A stretch of DNA of 8,254 nt from contig JBELLF010000040.1 in NCBI GenBank assembly GCA_042088875.1, positions 1 through 8,254 of the forward strand, in the 5' to 3' direction. The translations under genes and the position numbers were made by a program. Each line of letters opens with the position of its first letter. Position 1 is the first letter of the stretch. The DNA is from Marisimplicoccus framensis_A. Lineage in GTDB: Bacteria > Bacteroidota > Bacteroidia > Flavobacteriales > Flavobacteriaceae. The notes below the pieces were generated by a model that saw nothing but the letters and a program-made list of their open reading frames with translations, was not told where the DNA came from and did not search any database. This document shows, one piece after another, positions 1 through 6,525 of this stretch.

Positions 1-314
1 TATGGTCAAAGCCAAAAATATACGAGTTGTTAGATAATAATTATGTAATAATTTCACTTTACGTAGATGACAGAACTGAACTATCAGATATTGAAAAATT
101 TAAATACATTAATAAATCCGGAAGAATTCAATATATAAATAATATCGGAAGGAGATGGTCTCTTTTTCAGCAAATAAATTTTAATAATGCTTCTCAGCCC
201 TATTATGTTGCGATGCTCCCTTCTGGTAAAATTTTGTCAGAACCAATTCAGTTTACCTCCGATGAAAAGTTTCAAAATTGGCTTGAGACATCTATTGAAG
301 AATCTAAGTTATAA
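1..314 (+). CDS. DsbD-family thiol:disulfide interchange protein, C-terminal thioredoxin-like domain (5' partial)
   Basis: The frame is open from the window edge (first whole codon at position 3, Trp) and ends in TAA at 312-314, leaving 103 visible residues. They match the tail of the periplasmic thioredoxin-like domain of Bacteroidota DsbD/DipZ-type proteins: 'WSKPKIYELL', then 'VIISLYVDDR', a 'GRRWSLFQ' segment, 'SQPYYV' containing the cis-Pro loop typical of thioredoxin folds, and a C-terminal 'FQNWLE' helix. In this family a membrane domain passes electrons from cytoplasmic thioredoxin to periplasmic disulfides or to cytochrome c maturation. The catalytic CxxC usually sits just before the first residues seen here, so it and the membrane segments lie outside the window. 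A TTG at 27 could be read as a start, but the frame continues upstream in matching sequence, so this is a truncated gene and not a small protein. The exact subfamily cannot be fixed from the tail alone. Confidence 0.82.
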   Translation, partial: WSKPKIYELLDNNYVIISLYVDDRTELSDIEKFKYINKSGRIQYINNIGRRWSLFQQINFNNASQPYYVAMLPSGKILSEPIQFTSDEKFQNWLETSIEESKL

Positions 315-324
315 TAAACTAAAC

Positions 325-1041
325 TTATCTCTGATAATAAACTTTTTCAAAAGGTATTCTAAACCTTTCTCCATAAATACCTTCCTCAAGTCTTATGCCA
401 CATCCAATTATCATATTAATTTCTGATTTTGAGTTCAGGTTTAAGATTCTTTTTACTTTAACAGAGTCAAATCCCTCCATAGGGCATGTGTCATAACTAA
501 ATCCTGCCATACTTATCATGAAATTTTGAGATGCTAAAGCAGCGCTTTTATGTGCAATAATTCTTGAATCAGATCTACTAAGTTGTCTGTACATAACTCT
601 ATAAAAGCCAGCTATGTATGCAAACAAGTATTTACATAGACTAAGAATTCCAAAAAAATCTTTATAAACAAAAGGAATAACCTTTTTATAATATCTCTTA
701 GTCAAATTGAATTGCTTCTCAGAAAGTGAATCTTTTTTTGATTTAAAAAAATTTAAATTATCATTTGCTCTACTTTTCCACAAATCTTTTCTTACCACAG
801 TTACAACAATTTGTTTTGCAGTTTTTGCAGCAGGTTGACTAAAACAACATTCTGAAATTTTACCTAATAAATTTTTATCAGTTATATGATAAAATTCCCA
901 AAGTTGTAAGTTAGAGCTAGTAGGTGCTAAAGTAGCATTAATAATACATTTCTTGACTATATCTATATCAAGATCTTTTTTTGGGTCAAATTTTCTTACA
1001 GATCGTCTAAATTCAATTGCATTAGTGACAGTCTTCTCCAT
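325..1041 (-). CDS. nitroreductase-family FMN oxidoreductase
   Basis: This is a 238-residue protein read from ATG at 1041. Family marks are the N-terminal FMN-binding 'FRRSVRKF' (about 11-18), 'LAPTSSNLQLWEF' (about 38-50), 'DTCPMEGFD' (184-192) and the C-terminal 'GCGIRLEEGIYGERFR' (213-228), the usual layout of NAD(P)H-dependent nitroreductases that bind FMN as homodimers. Known members reduce nitroaromatics, quinones, enals or flavins, so the physiological substrate cannot be inferred. Between the strand at 78-87 and the helix near 164 lies a long segment (about 88-160) rich in Lys, Tyr and Phe, with a hydrophobic helical stretch around 122-150. No signal peptide is seen, so a cytoplasmic enzyme is likely. 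A TTG at 1056 would add five residues and overlap the upstream aldehyde dehydrogenase. I prefer ATG 1041, which begins one base after that gene's stop and immediately precedes the conserved region. The two genes are probably co-transcribed. Confidence 0.88.
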   Translation of the reverse strand: MEKTVTNAIEFRRSVRKFDPKKDLDIDIVKKCIINATLAPTSSNLQLWEFYHITDKNLLGKISECCFSQPAAKTAKQIVVTVVRKDLWKSRANDNLNFFKSKKDSLSEKQFNLTKRYYKKVIPFVYKDFFGILSLCKYLFAYIAGFYRVMYRQLSRSDSRIIAHKSAALASQNFMISMAGFSYDTCPMEGFDSVKVKRILNLNSKSEINMIIGCGIRLEEGIYGERFRIPFEKVYYQR

Positions 1042-1042
1042 C

Positions 1043-2422
1043 TTATATCTTTTCAAGAATTTTTCTTATAAAATTGAAAGATTTTGGATAAGGACCATAT
1101 CTAAAAGGTATGTCTATCATATTTTTTTTCCTTAAAACAGGCTTTTGATGTGAGAAAGTATCAAAACTAAATTTACCTCTATAAGCTCCCATTCCGCTAT
1201 CACCAATACCTCCAAATGGAAGATTTGGATTAATGTAATGAATTAAAGTATCGTTAATAACACAGCCACCAAATTTATTATTTTCTATTAGGTTGTCAAT
1301 AAACATTTGATTTTTAGAAAAAATATAGAATGCAAGAGGTGTTGGGTTTGTGTCGAGAATATTTTTAATTTCGCTTTCATTCTCGTAAGACAAAATAGGT
1401 AAAATTGGTCCAAAAATTTCTTCATTCATTATTTCAGAATCAATTTGAGGATCAACAATTATTGTTGGTTCAATATATAGTTTATCTATATTGATTTTCC
1501 CGCCAAACTCAATAACTTGATCTTTAATAATATTTTCAAGTCTTATTAGGTTGTTTGTATTAATAATTCTTCCATAGCTTTCAGATTCTGAAGGTTTATT
1601 ACCAAATGTCTTTATAATATTCTCTTTAATAGCTGAAATAAGATCAGATTTAACATGTTGATTGACAACAATGTAATCTGGAGCAATACATGTTTGACCA
1701 CAATTAACAAACTTTCCAGAAACGATTCTTTTAGCAACCTTGTCTATATCTACACCTGAATCTACTATACATGGGCTTTTTCCTCCAAGTTCTAAAGTAA
1801 TTGGAGTTAAATTTTTTGCAGCTTTTTCAGCTATAATTTTTCCTATTCTTGTACTGCCAGTAAAAAATATATAATCCCATTTCCTATCTAACAAATATTT
1901 AGCAATACTTGCATCTCCCTCAATCACAGTTGCCATATTTTGGGGAAATACAGAATCAACCAATTCTTTTAGAACCCTTGATGTTGCTGGAGCTAGTTCA
2001 GATGGTTTTATTATTACAGCATTTCCTGCAGCAATAGCACCAATTAAGGGTGTTAGGGATAGTTGAAATGGATAATTCCATGGAGTTATAATCAAAACAT
2101 TTCCATATGGCTCCGGTATCAGATAATTTCTTGAAGGAAAATTTAGAATAGAACCACTAACTCTCTTTTTTTTTGACCAACTTCTAAGTTTTCTTACGAA
2201 TAATTTAATCTCTTTCTTAACAAGAAGTATTTCAGATAAAAAAGACTCAAACTCATGTTTGTTTAGATCTTGTTTTAGTGCCTCATAAATTTTTGACTCA
2301 TTATGTTTTATTGATATTAATAATGAGTTTAAGATTTGAATCCTATTACTGACAGAGTTAGAGTTGTCTTTAGCAAATTTTACTTGAGATTCAATTACTT
2401 TATCAATATCTTTATAATCCAT
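1043..2422 (-). CDS. NAD(P)-dependent aldehyde dehydrogenase, class-3-like
   Basis: This intact 459-residue member of the aldehyde dehydrogenase superfamily oxidises an aldehyde to its carboxylic acid through a Cys thioester. Visible motifs are 'ITPWNYPFQ' (112-120, with N116 the conserved oxyanion Asn), the cofactor-binding 'GNAVIIKPSE' (133-142), 'FTGSTRIGK' (187-195), 'LELGGKSP' with general base E211, 'NCGQTC' with catalytic C245, 'EEIFGPILP' (334-342), and 'LPFGGIGDSGMGAYRGK' (401-417). The short N-terminus, overall length and C-terminal 'FSHQKPVLRK' point to the class 3/fatty-aldehyde branch (eukaryotic ALDH3, bacterial coniferyl-aldehyde and AlkH-like enzymes) and not to the ~500-residue class 1/2 enzymes. 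A basic C-terminal tail (430-459) follows, but no clear membrane anchor is present. The substrate is unknown; medium- or long-chain or lipid-derived aldehydes are possible by family analogy. ATG at 2422 is the natural start. The gene is first in a two-gene unit with the nitroreductase and divergent from ilvD. Confidence 0.92.
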   Translation of the reverse strand: MDYKDIDKVIESQVKFAKDNSNSVSNRIQILNSLLISIKHNESKIYEALKQDLNKHEFESFLSEILLVKKEIKLFVRKLRSWSKKKRVSGSILNFPSRNYLIPEPYGNVLIITPWNYPFQLSLTPLIGAIAAGNAVIIKPSELAPATSRVLKELVDSVFPQNMATVIEGDASIAKYLLDRKWDYIFFTGSTRIGKIIAEKAAKNLTPITLELGGKSPCIVDSGVDIDKVAKRIVSGKFVNCGQTCIAPDYIVVNQHVKSDLISAIKENIIKTFGNKPSESESYGRIINTNNLIRLENIIKDQVIEFGGKINIDKLYIEPTIIVDPQIDSEIMNEEIFGPILPILSYENESEIKNILDTNPTPLAFYIFSKNQMFIDNLIENNKFGGCVINDTLIHYINPNLPFGGIGDSGMGAYRGKFSFDTFSHQKPVLRKKNMIDIPFRYGPYPKSFNFIRKILEKI

Positions 2423-2430
2423 AATTATTT

Positions 2431-2438
2431 CAAATCTA
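2431..2438 (-). promoter_or_regulatory. possible Bacteroidota -7 box (TAGATTTG) for the aldehyde dehydrogenase unit
   Basis: Read on the minus strand this is TAGATTTG, an exact match to the Bacteroidota primary-sigma -7 consensus TAnnTTTG. It ends only 8 bases before the ATG at 2422, so it would give a nearly leaderless mRNA. No convincing TTG element lies at the expected distance upstream; the nearest is only about 12 bases away. A competing candidate is the minus-strand TATAAT at 2460-2455, which would leave a leader of roughly 25 bases. The match is short and the region very AT-rich, so this is tentative. Confidence 0.2.
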
Positions 2439-2530
2439 ATTATTTAAAATCAATATTATAATTTATGATTTGGGTGTGCTAAAATATATATTATAATATT
2501 TTGATATACAGTTTATTAAGATTTGATTTT

Positions 2531-2538
2531 TAGTTTTG
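2531..2538 (+). promoter_or_regulatory. possible Bacteroidota -7 box (TAGTTTTG) for the ilv operon
   Basis: TAGTTTTG matches the Bacteroidota -7 consensus TAnnTTTG exactly. It would place transcription start near 2543, giving a leader of about 70 bases before the ilvD ATG at 2612. The -33 TTTG partner is poor: the nearest upstream TTTG (2500-2503) is 27 bases away, longer than the usual spacing of about 17-21. An alternative start uses TTTG at 2469-2472 with TATAAT at 2492-2497, a 19-base spacer, giving a leader of about 110 bases. Confidence 0.3.
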
Positions 2539-2611
2539 AATATAATTTAAGATAATAATTGTCCTTAAAAACATCATTCTAGGGTGATAATTTTAAAATA
2601 CTTTTAAGTGT

Positions 2612-4285
2612 ATGTATAATAAATTTAGTAAAGTAGTTACAAAAGATGATTCCCAACCAGCTGCACAAGCTATGCTTCATGCCATTGGTTTAAATGATGA
2701 AGATTTTGACAAACCATTTATTGGAATTGCAAGTACTGGTTATGAGGGTAACCCCTGTAATATGCATCTTAATGATTTATCAGTTAAAATTAAAGATAGT
2801 ATAACTGCTTCAAAATATGTTGGATTAATTTTTAATACCATTGGTGTTAGTGATGGGATTTCTATGGGAACTTTTGGAATGAGATATTCCCTTCCTTCTA
2901 GAGATATTATTGCAGATTCAATGGAGACTGTGGTTCAAGCAATGTCATATGATGGGTTAATAACAGTTGTTGGATGTGATAAAAATATGCCTGGAGCCCT
3001 AATGGCTATGCTAAGACTTGATAGACCTAGCATATTAGTTTATGGAGGAACAATTGACTCTGGATGTTATAATAATAAAGAGCTGGATGTTGTGTCAGCA
3101 TTTGAAGCATGGGGTGAAAAAGTTTCAGGAAAAATAAATGAGAGTGAGTATAAAAATGTAATTAAAAATGCTTGTCCGGGAGCTGGGGCATGCGGAGGGA
3201 TGTATACAGCAAATACTATGGCTTCAGCTATTGAAGCATTAGGTATGTCACTACCCTACAATTCATCTAATCCTGCAATAAGCAATGAAAAAATAAATGA
3301 ATGCACTGAGATTGGTAAGTCAATTAAAAATCTAATTGAGAAGGATATTAAGCCTTCTGATATTGTTACAAAGAAATCTCTTGAAAACGCTTTAAGACTG
3401 ATTACTGTTCTCGGGGGATCAACAAATGCAGTGCTTCATTTTTTAGCAATATCTAGAGCAGCAAATTTAGATTTGTCAATTGATTATTTTCAAGAAATAA
3501 GTGACTCAACTCCCTACTTAGCTAATCTTAAACCTAGTGGTAAATATCTAATGAAAGATCTACATAAAATAGGGGGTGTTCCATACGTATTAAAATATAT
3601 GCTTGAAAATAAAATGCTTCATGGAGATTGTCTAACTGTTACTGGTAATACATTAGAAGAAAACTTATCAAAAATTAAGACTCCTGATTTAAGTTCAAAT
3701 GATCTAATTTTTCCAATATCAAATCCTATTAAGAATACTGGTCATATTCAGATATTAAAGGGAAATTTAGCTGAAGATGGATGTGTTGCGAAAATAACCG
3801 GTAAAGAAGGTTTAATATTTTCAGGTCCAGCTAAAGTTTTTAACAGCGAGTTTGAGTGTCTTACAGCTATTAAAAATTCTGAAGTATCAAAGGGAGATGT
3901 TGTAGTAATAAGATACGAAGGGCCTAAGGGAGGTCCGGGAATGCCAGAGATGTTAAAACCTACATCAGCCATAATGGGTGCTGGATTAGGAAAAGAAGTT
4001 GCTTTAATTACCGATGGAAGATTCTCTGGAGGAACTCATGGTTTTGTGGTTGGTCACATTGTACCTGAGGCATTTGAAGGTGGAACAATTGCAATAGTAG
4101 AAAATGGAGATATCATAACTATTGATTCAGAAAAAAATAAGATTTTTGTTGATATTTCTGATAAAGAAATTATAAAGAGAAAAGAAAAATGGAAACAACC
4201 AGATTTAAAAATTAAAAAAGGTATTCTGTATAAATATTTAAAGTCAGTTTCTAATGCATCTAACGGATGTGTAACTGATGAGTAA
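2612..4285 (+). CDS. ilvD: dihydroxy-acid dehydratase
   Basis: IlvD dehydrates 2,3-dihydroxy-isovalerate and 2,3-dihydroxy-3-methylvalerate to 2-oxoisovalerate and 2-oxo-3-methylvalerate, the third common step of valine and isoleucine synthesis in the cytoplasm. The 557-residue length is normal for the IlvD/Edd family. Three cluster-binding cysteines are visible: C49 in 'EGNPCNMHL', C122 in 'GCDKNMPG' (K124 is the usual carbamylated, metal-binding Lys) and C194 in 'GAGACGGMY'. The second family signature 'LITDGRFSGGTHG' (465-477) carries the catalytic Ser, S472. 'NTIGVSDGISMGTFGMRYS' (75-93) is typical of the dehydratase, as opposed to the phosphogluconate enzyme. ATG 2612 fits family N-termini ('NKFSKVVTKDDSQPAAQAM'), and no Shine-Dalgarno sequence precedes it. 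It is the first gene of the ilv operon, five bases ahead of ilvB. The 4Fe-4S or 2Fe-2S type cannot be told from the motifs alone. Confidence 0.97.
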   Translation: MYNKFSKVVTKDDSQPAAQAMLHAIGLNDEDFDKPFIGIASTGYEGNPCNMHLNDLSVKIKDSITASKYVGLIFNTIGVSDGISMGTFGMRYSLPSRDIIADSMETVVQAMSYDGLITVVGCDKNMPGALMAMLRLDRPSILVYGGTIDSGCYNNKELDVVSAFEAWGEKVSGKINESEYKNVIKNACPGAGACGGMYTANTMASAIEALGMSLPYNSSNPAISNEKINECTEIGKSIKNLIEKDIKPSDIVTKKSLENALRLITVLGGSTNAVLHFLAISRAANLDLSIDYFQEISDSTPYLANLKPSGKYLMKDLHKIGGVPYVLKYMLENKMLHGDCLTVTGNTLEENLSKIKTPDLSSNDLIFPISNPIKNTGHIQILKGNLAEDGCVAKITGKEGLIFSGPAKVFNSEFECLTAIKNSEVSKGDVVVIRYEGPKGGPGMPEMLKPTSAIMGAGLGKEVALITDGRFSGGTHGFVVGHIVPEAFEGGTIAIVENGDIITIDSEKNKIFVDISDKEIIKRKEKWKQPDLKIKKGILYKYLKSVSNASNGCVTDE

Positions 4286-4290
4286 TTAAT

Positions 4291-5985
4291 ATGAAAAATA
4301 AAAAAATTAGTGGTGCTGAAGCTGTAATCCATTGTTTATTAAACGAGGGAGTAGACCTTGTCTGGGGATATCCTGGAGGTGCTATAATGCCTGTATACGA
4401 TGAATTTTATAAATTTCAAGATAAGCTAAAACATGTTCTTGCTAGACATGAGCAAGGTGCTATTCATGCAGCTCAGGGATATGCAAGATCCTCTGGTAGA
4501 GTAGGGGTTGCAATTGCTACATCTGGTCCTGGTGCAACTAATCTTGTTACTGGTATTGCAGATGCTCAAATTGATTCAACACCTGTTGTGTGTATAACCG
4601 GTCAAGTAGCATCTCATCTTTTAGGCTCAGATGCTTTTCAAGAAACTGATATTATTGGGATTTCAATGCCAGTTACAAAATGGAATTATCAAATAACTAA
4701 GGCATCAGAAATACCTGAGATCTTCGCGAAAGCATTTTATATTGCAAAATCTGGTAGGCCAGGTCCTGTATTGATTGACATTACAAAAGATGCGCAATTT
4801 GAGCTTTTTGAATATGATTATAAAAAATGTAATGGAATTAGAAGCTATATTCCTTATCCCGAAGTTAATGATGATTCGATAGATCATGCTGTAAAGCTCA
4901 TTAATCAAGCAAAAAAGCCATTGATTGTATGGGGGCAAGGGGTAATCCTAGGAAATGCTGAAGAAGAATTTAAAAATTTTGTTGAAAAAAGTGGGGTTCC
5001 TGCAGCATGGACAATTCTTGGTTTGTCAGCTTTACCTACTTCACATGAGTTAAATGTTGGTATGGTGGGTATGCATGGAAATTATGGACCTAACATTCTG
5101 ACTAATAAGTGTGATCTTTTGATTGCTGTTGGGATGAGATTTGATGATCGTGTTACTGGTGACCCAAGTTCATATGCATCTCAAGCTAAAGTTATACATC
5201 TTGAAATTGATCCTGCAGAGGTTGATAAGAATATAAAGGTTGATGTACCGGTAATTGGTAACTGTAAAGAATCTCTTAAAATGATTACCAACAAAATAGA
5301 TAAAAGATCCCATAAAAAATGGATTTCAAAATTTGATGATTTAATGAAAATTGAGTTTGATAAAGTAATTAAATCAGATTTAAGTCCAAATAAAAAAGGA
5401 CTAACAATGGGAGAGTCAATTATTGCCATAAATGAATTTACTAACGGTGATGCGATTATAGTCACAGATGTTGGGCAGCATCAAATGGTTGCATGTAGAT
5501 ATGCAAATTTTATAAAATCAAAGAGTAATATTACATCTGGAGGCCTTGGAACTATGGGATTTGCACTTCCTGCTGCGATGGGAGCTAAAATGGGAGCAAT
5601 GGAAAGAGAGGTTGTTGCAGTAATTGGTGATGGTGGTTATCAAATGACCATTCAAGAGCTTGGAACAATTTTTCAACTTCAAATTCCTGTTAAGATTGTT
5701 ATTTTAAATAATGATTTTCTTGGAATGGTTAGACAATGGCAACAATTGTTCTTTGATAAAAGATATGCCTCAACTGAAATGATAAATCCTGACTTTGTTA
5801 CAATTGCTAAAGGTTATTATATTGATTCTGAAAGAGTAAAGAATAGAAAAGACTTAAAACCTGCTGTTGAGAGAATGATTAAGTCAAAAAAACCATATGT
5901 TCTTGAAGTTTGTGTGGAAAAAGAAGATAATGTATTCCCAATGATTCCCACTGGAGCTTCTGTTTCAGATATTAGGCTAGATTAA
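4291..5985 (+). CDS. ilvB: acetolactate synthase, large (catalytic) subunit
   Basis: This thiamine-diphosphate enzyme condenses two pyruvates to 2-acetolactate, or pyruvate with 2-oxobutanoate to 2-aceto-2-hydroxybutanoate, the entry step of the pathway. The 564 residues show the three-domain layout. The N-terminal TPP-binding (PYR) domain has 'GYPGGAIMPVYD' (26-37) and 'RHEQGAIHAAQGYARSSG' (52-69), with E54 the activating Glu. The central FAD-associated domain contains 'GMRFDDRVTG' (281-290). The C-terminal PP domain has the 'GDG...NN' metal/TPP motif (446-448 to 473-474) followed by 'GMVRQWQQLFF' (478-488). The FAD-binding layout and the paired IlvN gene mark it as the biosynthetic AHAS type, distinct from catabolic AlsS. 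'FPMIPTGASVSDIRLD' closes the protein as in related enzymes. It starts at ATG 4291, five bases after ilvD, and ilvN begins one base after its stop, which suggests translational coupling of the two subunits. Confidence 0.97.
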   Translation: MKNKKISGAEAVIHCLLNEGVDLVWGYPGGAIMPVYDEFYKFQDKLKHVLARHEQGAIHAAQGYARSSGRVGVAIATSGPGATNLVTGIADAQIDSTPVVCITGQVASHLLGSDAFQETDIIGISMPVTKWNYQITKASEIPEIFAKAFYIAKSGRPGPVLIDITKDAQFELFEYDYKKCNGIRSYIPYPEVNDDSIDHAVKLINQAKKPLIVWGQGVILGNAEEEFKNFVEKSGVPAAWTILGLSALPTSHELNVGMVGMHGNYGPNILTNKCDLLIAVGMRFDDRVTGDPSSYASQAKVIHLEIDPAEVDKNIKVDVPVIGNCKESLKMITNKIDKRSHKKWISKFDDLMKIEFDKVIKSDLSPNKKGLTMGESIIAINEFTNGDAIIVTDVGQHQMVACRYANFIKSKSNITSGGLGTMGFALPAAMGAKMGAMEREVVAVIGDGGYQMTIQELGTIFQLQIPVKIVILNNDFLGMVRQWQQLFFDKRYASTEMINPDFVTIAKGYYIDSERVKNRKDLKPAVERMIKSKKPYVLEVCVEKEDNVFPMIPTGASVSDIRLD

Positions 5986-5986
5986 A

Positions 5987-6520
5987 ATGGAAAAAAGAAA
6001 AAATTATACTGTATCTGTTTACACTGAAAATAATGTTGGTCTTCTTCATAGAATTTCAGCAATTTTTCTAAAAAGACACATAAATATTGAAAGTTTTACA
6101 ACATCAGAATCTGAAATAAAAAATGTATATCGATTTATTATAGTTGTAAAAATGACAAAATCTGGCGTAGAAAGGGTGATTAAGCAAATTGAGAAGCAGG
6201 TCGAAGTAATAAAAGCTTTTTACCATAGAGATGATGAAACAATATTTCAAGAATCTGCATTATATAAAATGAAGTCATCTGCATTATTTGAAGAGAGACA
6301 CATACAAAACATAATTAAAGATTCTAATGCAAGAATTGTTACAGTAAATACAGAGTTTTTTGTGATTGAAAAAACTGGATTTAGAGAAGATACTGAAAAA
6401 CTTTATAAAGATCTTGCGCCTTTTGGGCTTCTTCAATTTACTAGATCTGGAAGAATAGCTGTGAGTAAAGAAAAGATGGGAATCTCAGAAATTTTAAATA
6501 CTTTTAAAAACCAAAAATAA
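5987..6520 (+). CDS. ilvN: acetolactate synthase, small (regulatory) subunit
   Basis: This regulatory partner of IlvB stimulates catalysis and, in characterised homologues, confers feedback inhibition by branched-chain amino acids. Its 177 residues contain an N-terminal ACT domain (about 7-78), seen in 'YTVSVYTENNVGLLHRISAI' followed by 'HINIESFTTSESE'; its dimer interface usually binds valine. A C-terminal AHAS-associated domain (about 85-172) follows, with 'RIVTVNTEFFVIEKTG' and 'LLQFTRSGRIAVSKEKM'. It is therefore the full two-domain type like E. coli IlvH (about 163 residues), not the short ~96-residue IlvN form. Whether this subunit is valine-sensitive cannot be read from sequence. The start ATG 5987 lies one base past the ilvB stop, and ilvC begins five bases after its own stop. 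The wording of the motifs is strongly Bacteroidota-like. Confidence 0.96.
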   Translation: MEKRKNYTVSVYTENNVGLLHRISAIFLKRHINIESFTTSESEIKNVYRFIIVVKMTKSGVERVIKQIEKQVEVIKAFYHRDDETIFQESALYKMKSSALFEERHIQNIIKDSNARIVTVNTEFFVIEKTGFREDTEKLYKDLAPFGLLQFTRSGRIAVSKEKMGISEILNTFKNQK

Positions 6521-6525
6521 AAACA

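Larger units (their letters stand above)
2423..2611. other. divergent intergenic region between aldehyde dehydrogenase and ilvD
   Basis: This 189-base stretch lacks a credible gene and is even richer in A and T than its flanks. It must carry promoters for both directions. Besides the two TAnnTTTG boxes listed separately, it holds a perfect TATAAT on each strand: + at 2492-2497, and - at 2460-2455. It has several weak inverted repeats: AAAATAT (2481-2487) with ATATTTT (2496-2502), the 10-base palindrome ATTTTAAAAT (2590-2599), and CTTAAAA (2564-2570) with TTTTAAG (2602-2608). All have stems almost free of G and C, so their folding energy is small and chance occurrence is plausible at this composition. 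No G+C-rich terminator, tRNA-like fold or T-box-like element is seen. Confidence 0.6.

Noticed and set aside
27..314. A self-standing 95-residue protein starting at TTG 27
   Set aside because: The same frame is open to the window edge and the upstream residues also match the DsbD-type C-terminal domain, so this is the tail of a larger gene.
350..368. Hairpin AAAGGT / ACCTTT near the dsbD-nitroreductase junction
   Set aside because: It sits within the nitroreductase coding region, has no proper T-run after it on either strand, and competes with other equally weak pairings.
1042..1056. Extended nitroreductase start at TTG 1056
   Set aside because: It would overlap the end of the aldehyde dehydrogenase and adds five non-conserved residues. 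ATG 1041 gives a family-like N-terminus.
2584..2607. Mini-ORF GTG-ATA-ATT-TTA-AAA-TAC-TTT-TAA ahead of ilvD, reading Ile-Ile-Leu, as an attenuator leader peptide
   Set aside because: It is only seven codons long with a GTG start and no ribosome-binding signal. Ile, Leu, Lys and Phe codons are expected by chance in such AT-rich DNA, and no terminator hairpin fits in the four bases between its stop and the ilvD ATG.
3748..5465. Several antisense open frames of 74-94 codons within ilvD and ilvB
   Set aside because: They lie opposite strongly conserved enzyme genes and show no recognisable protein features. They are shadows of the coding frame in low-GC DNA.
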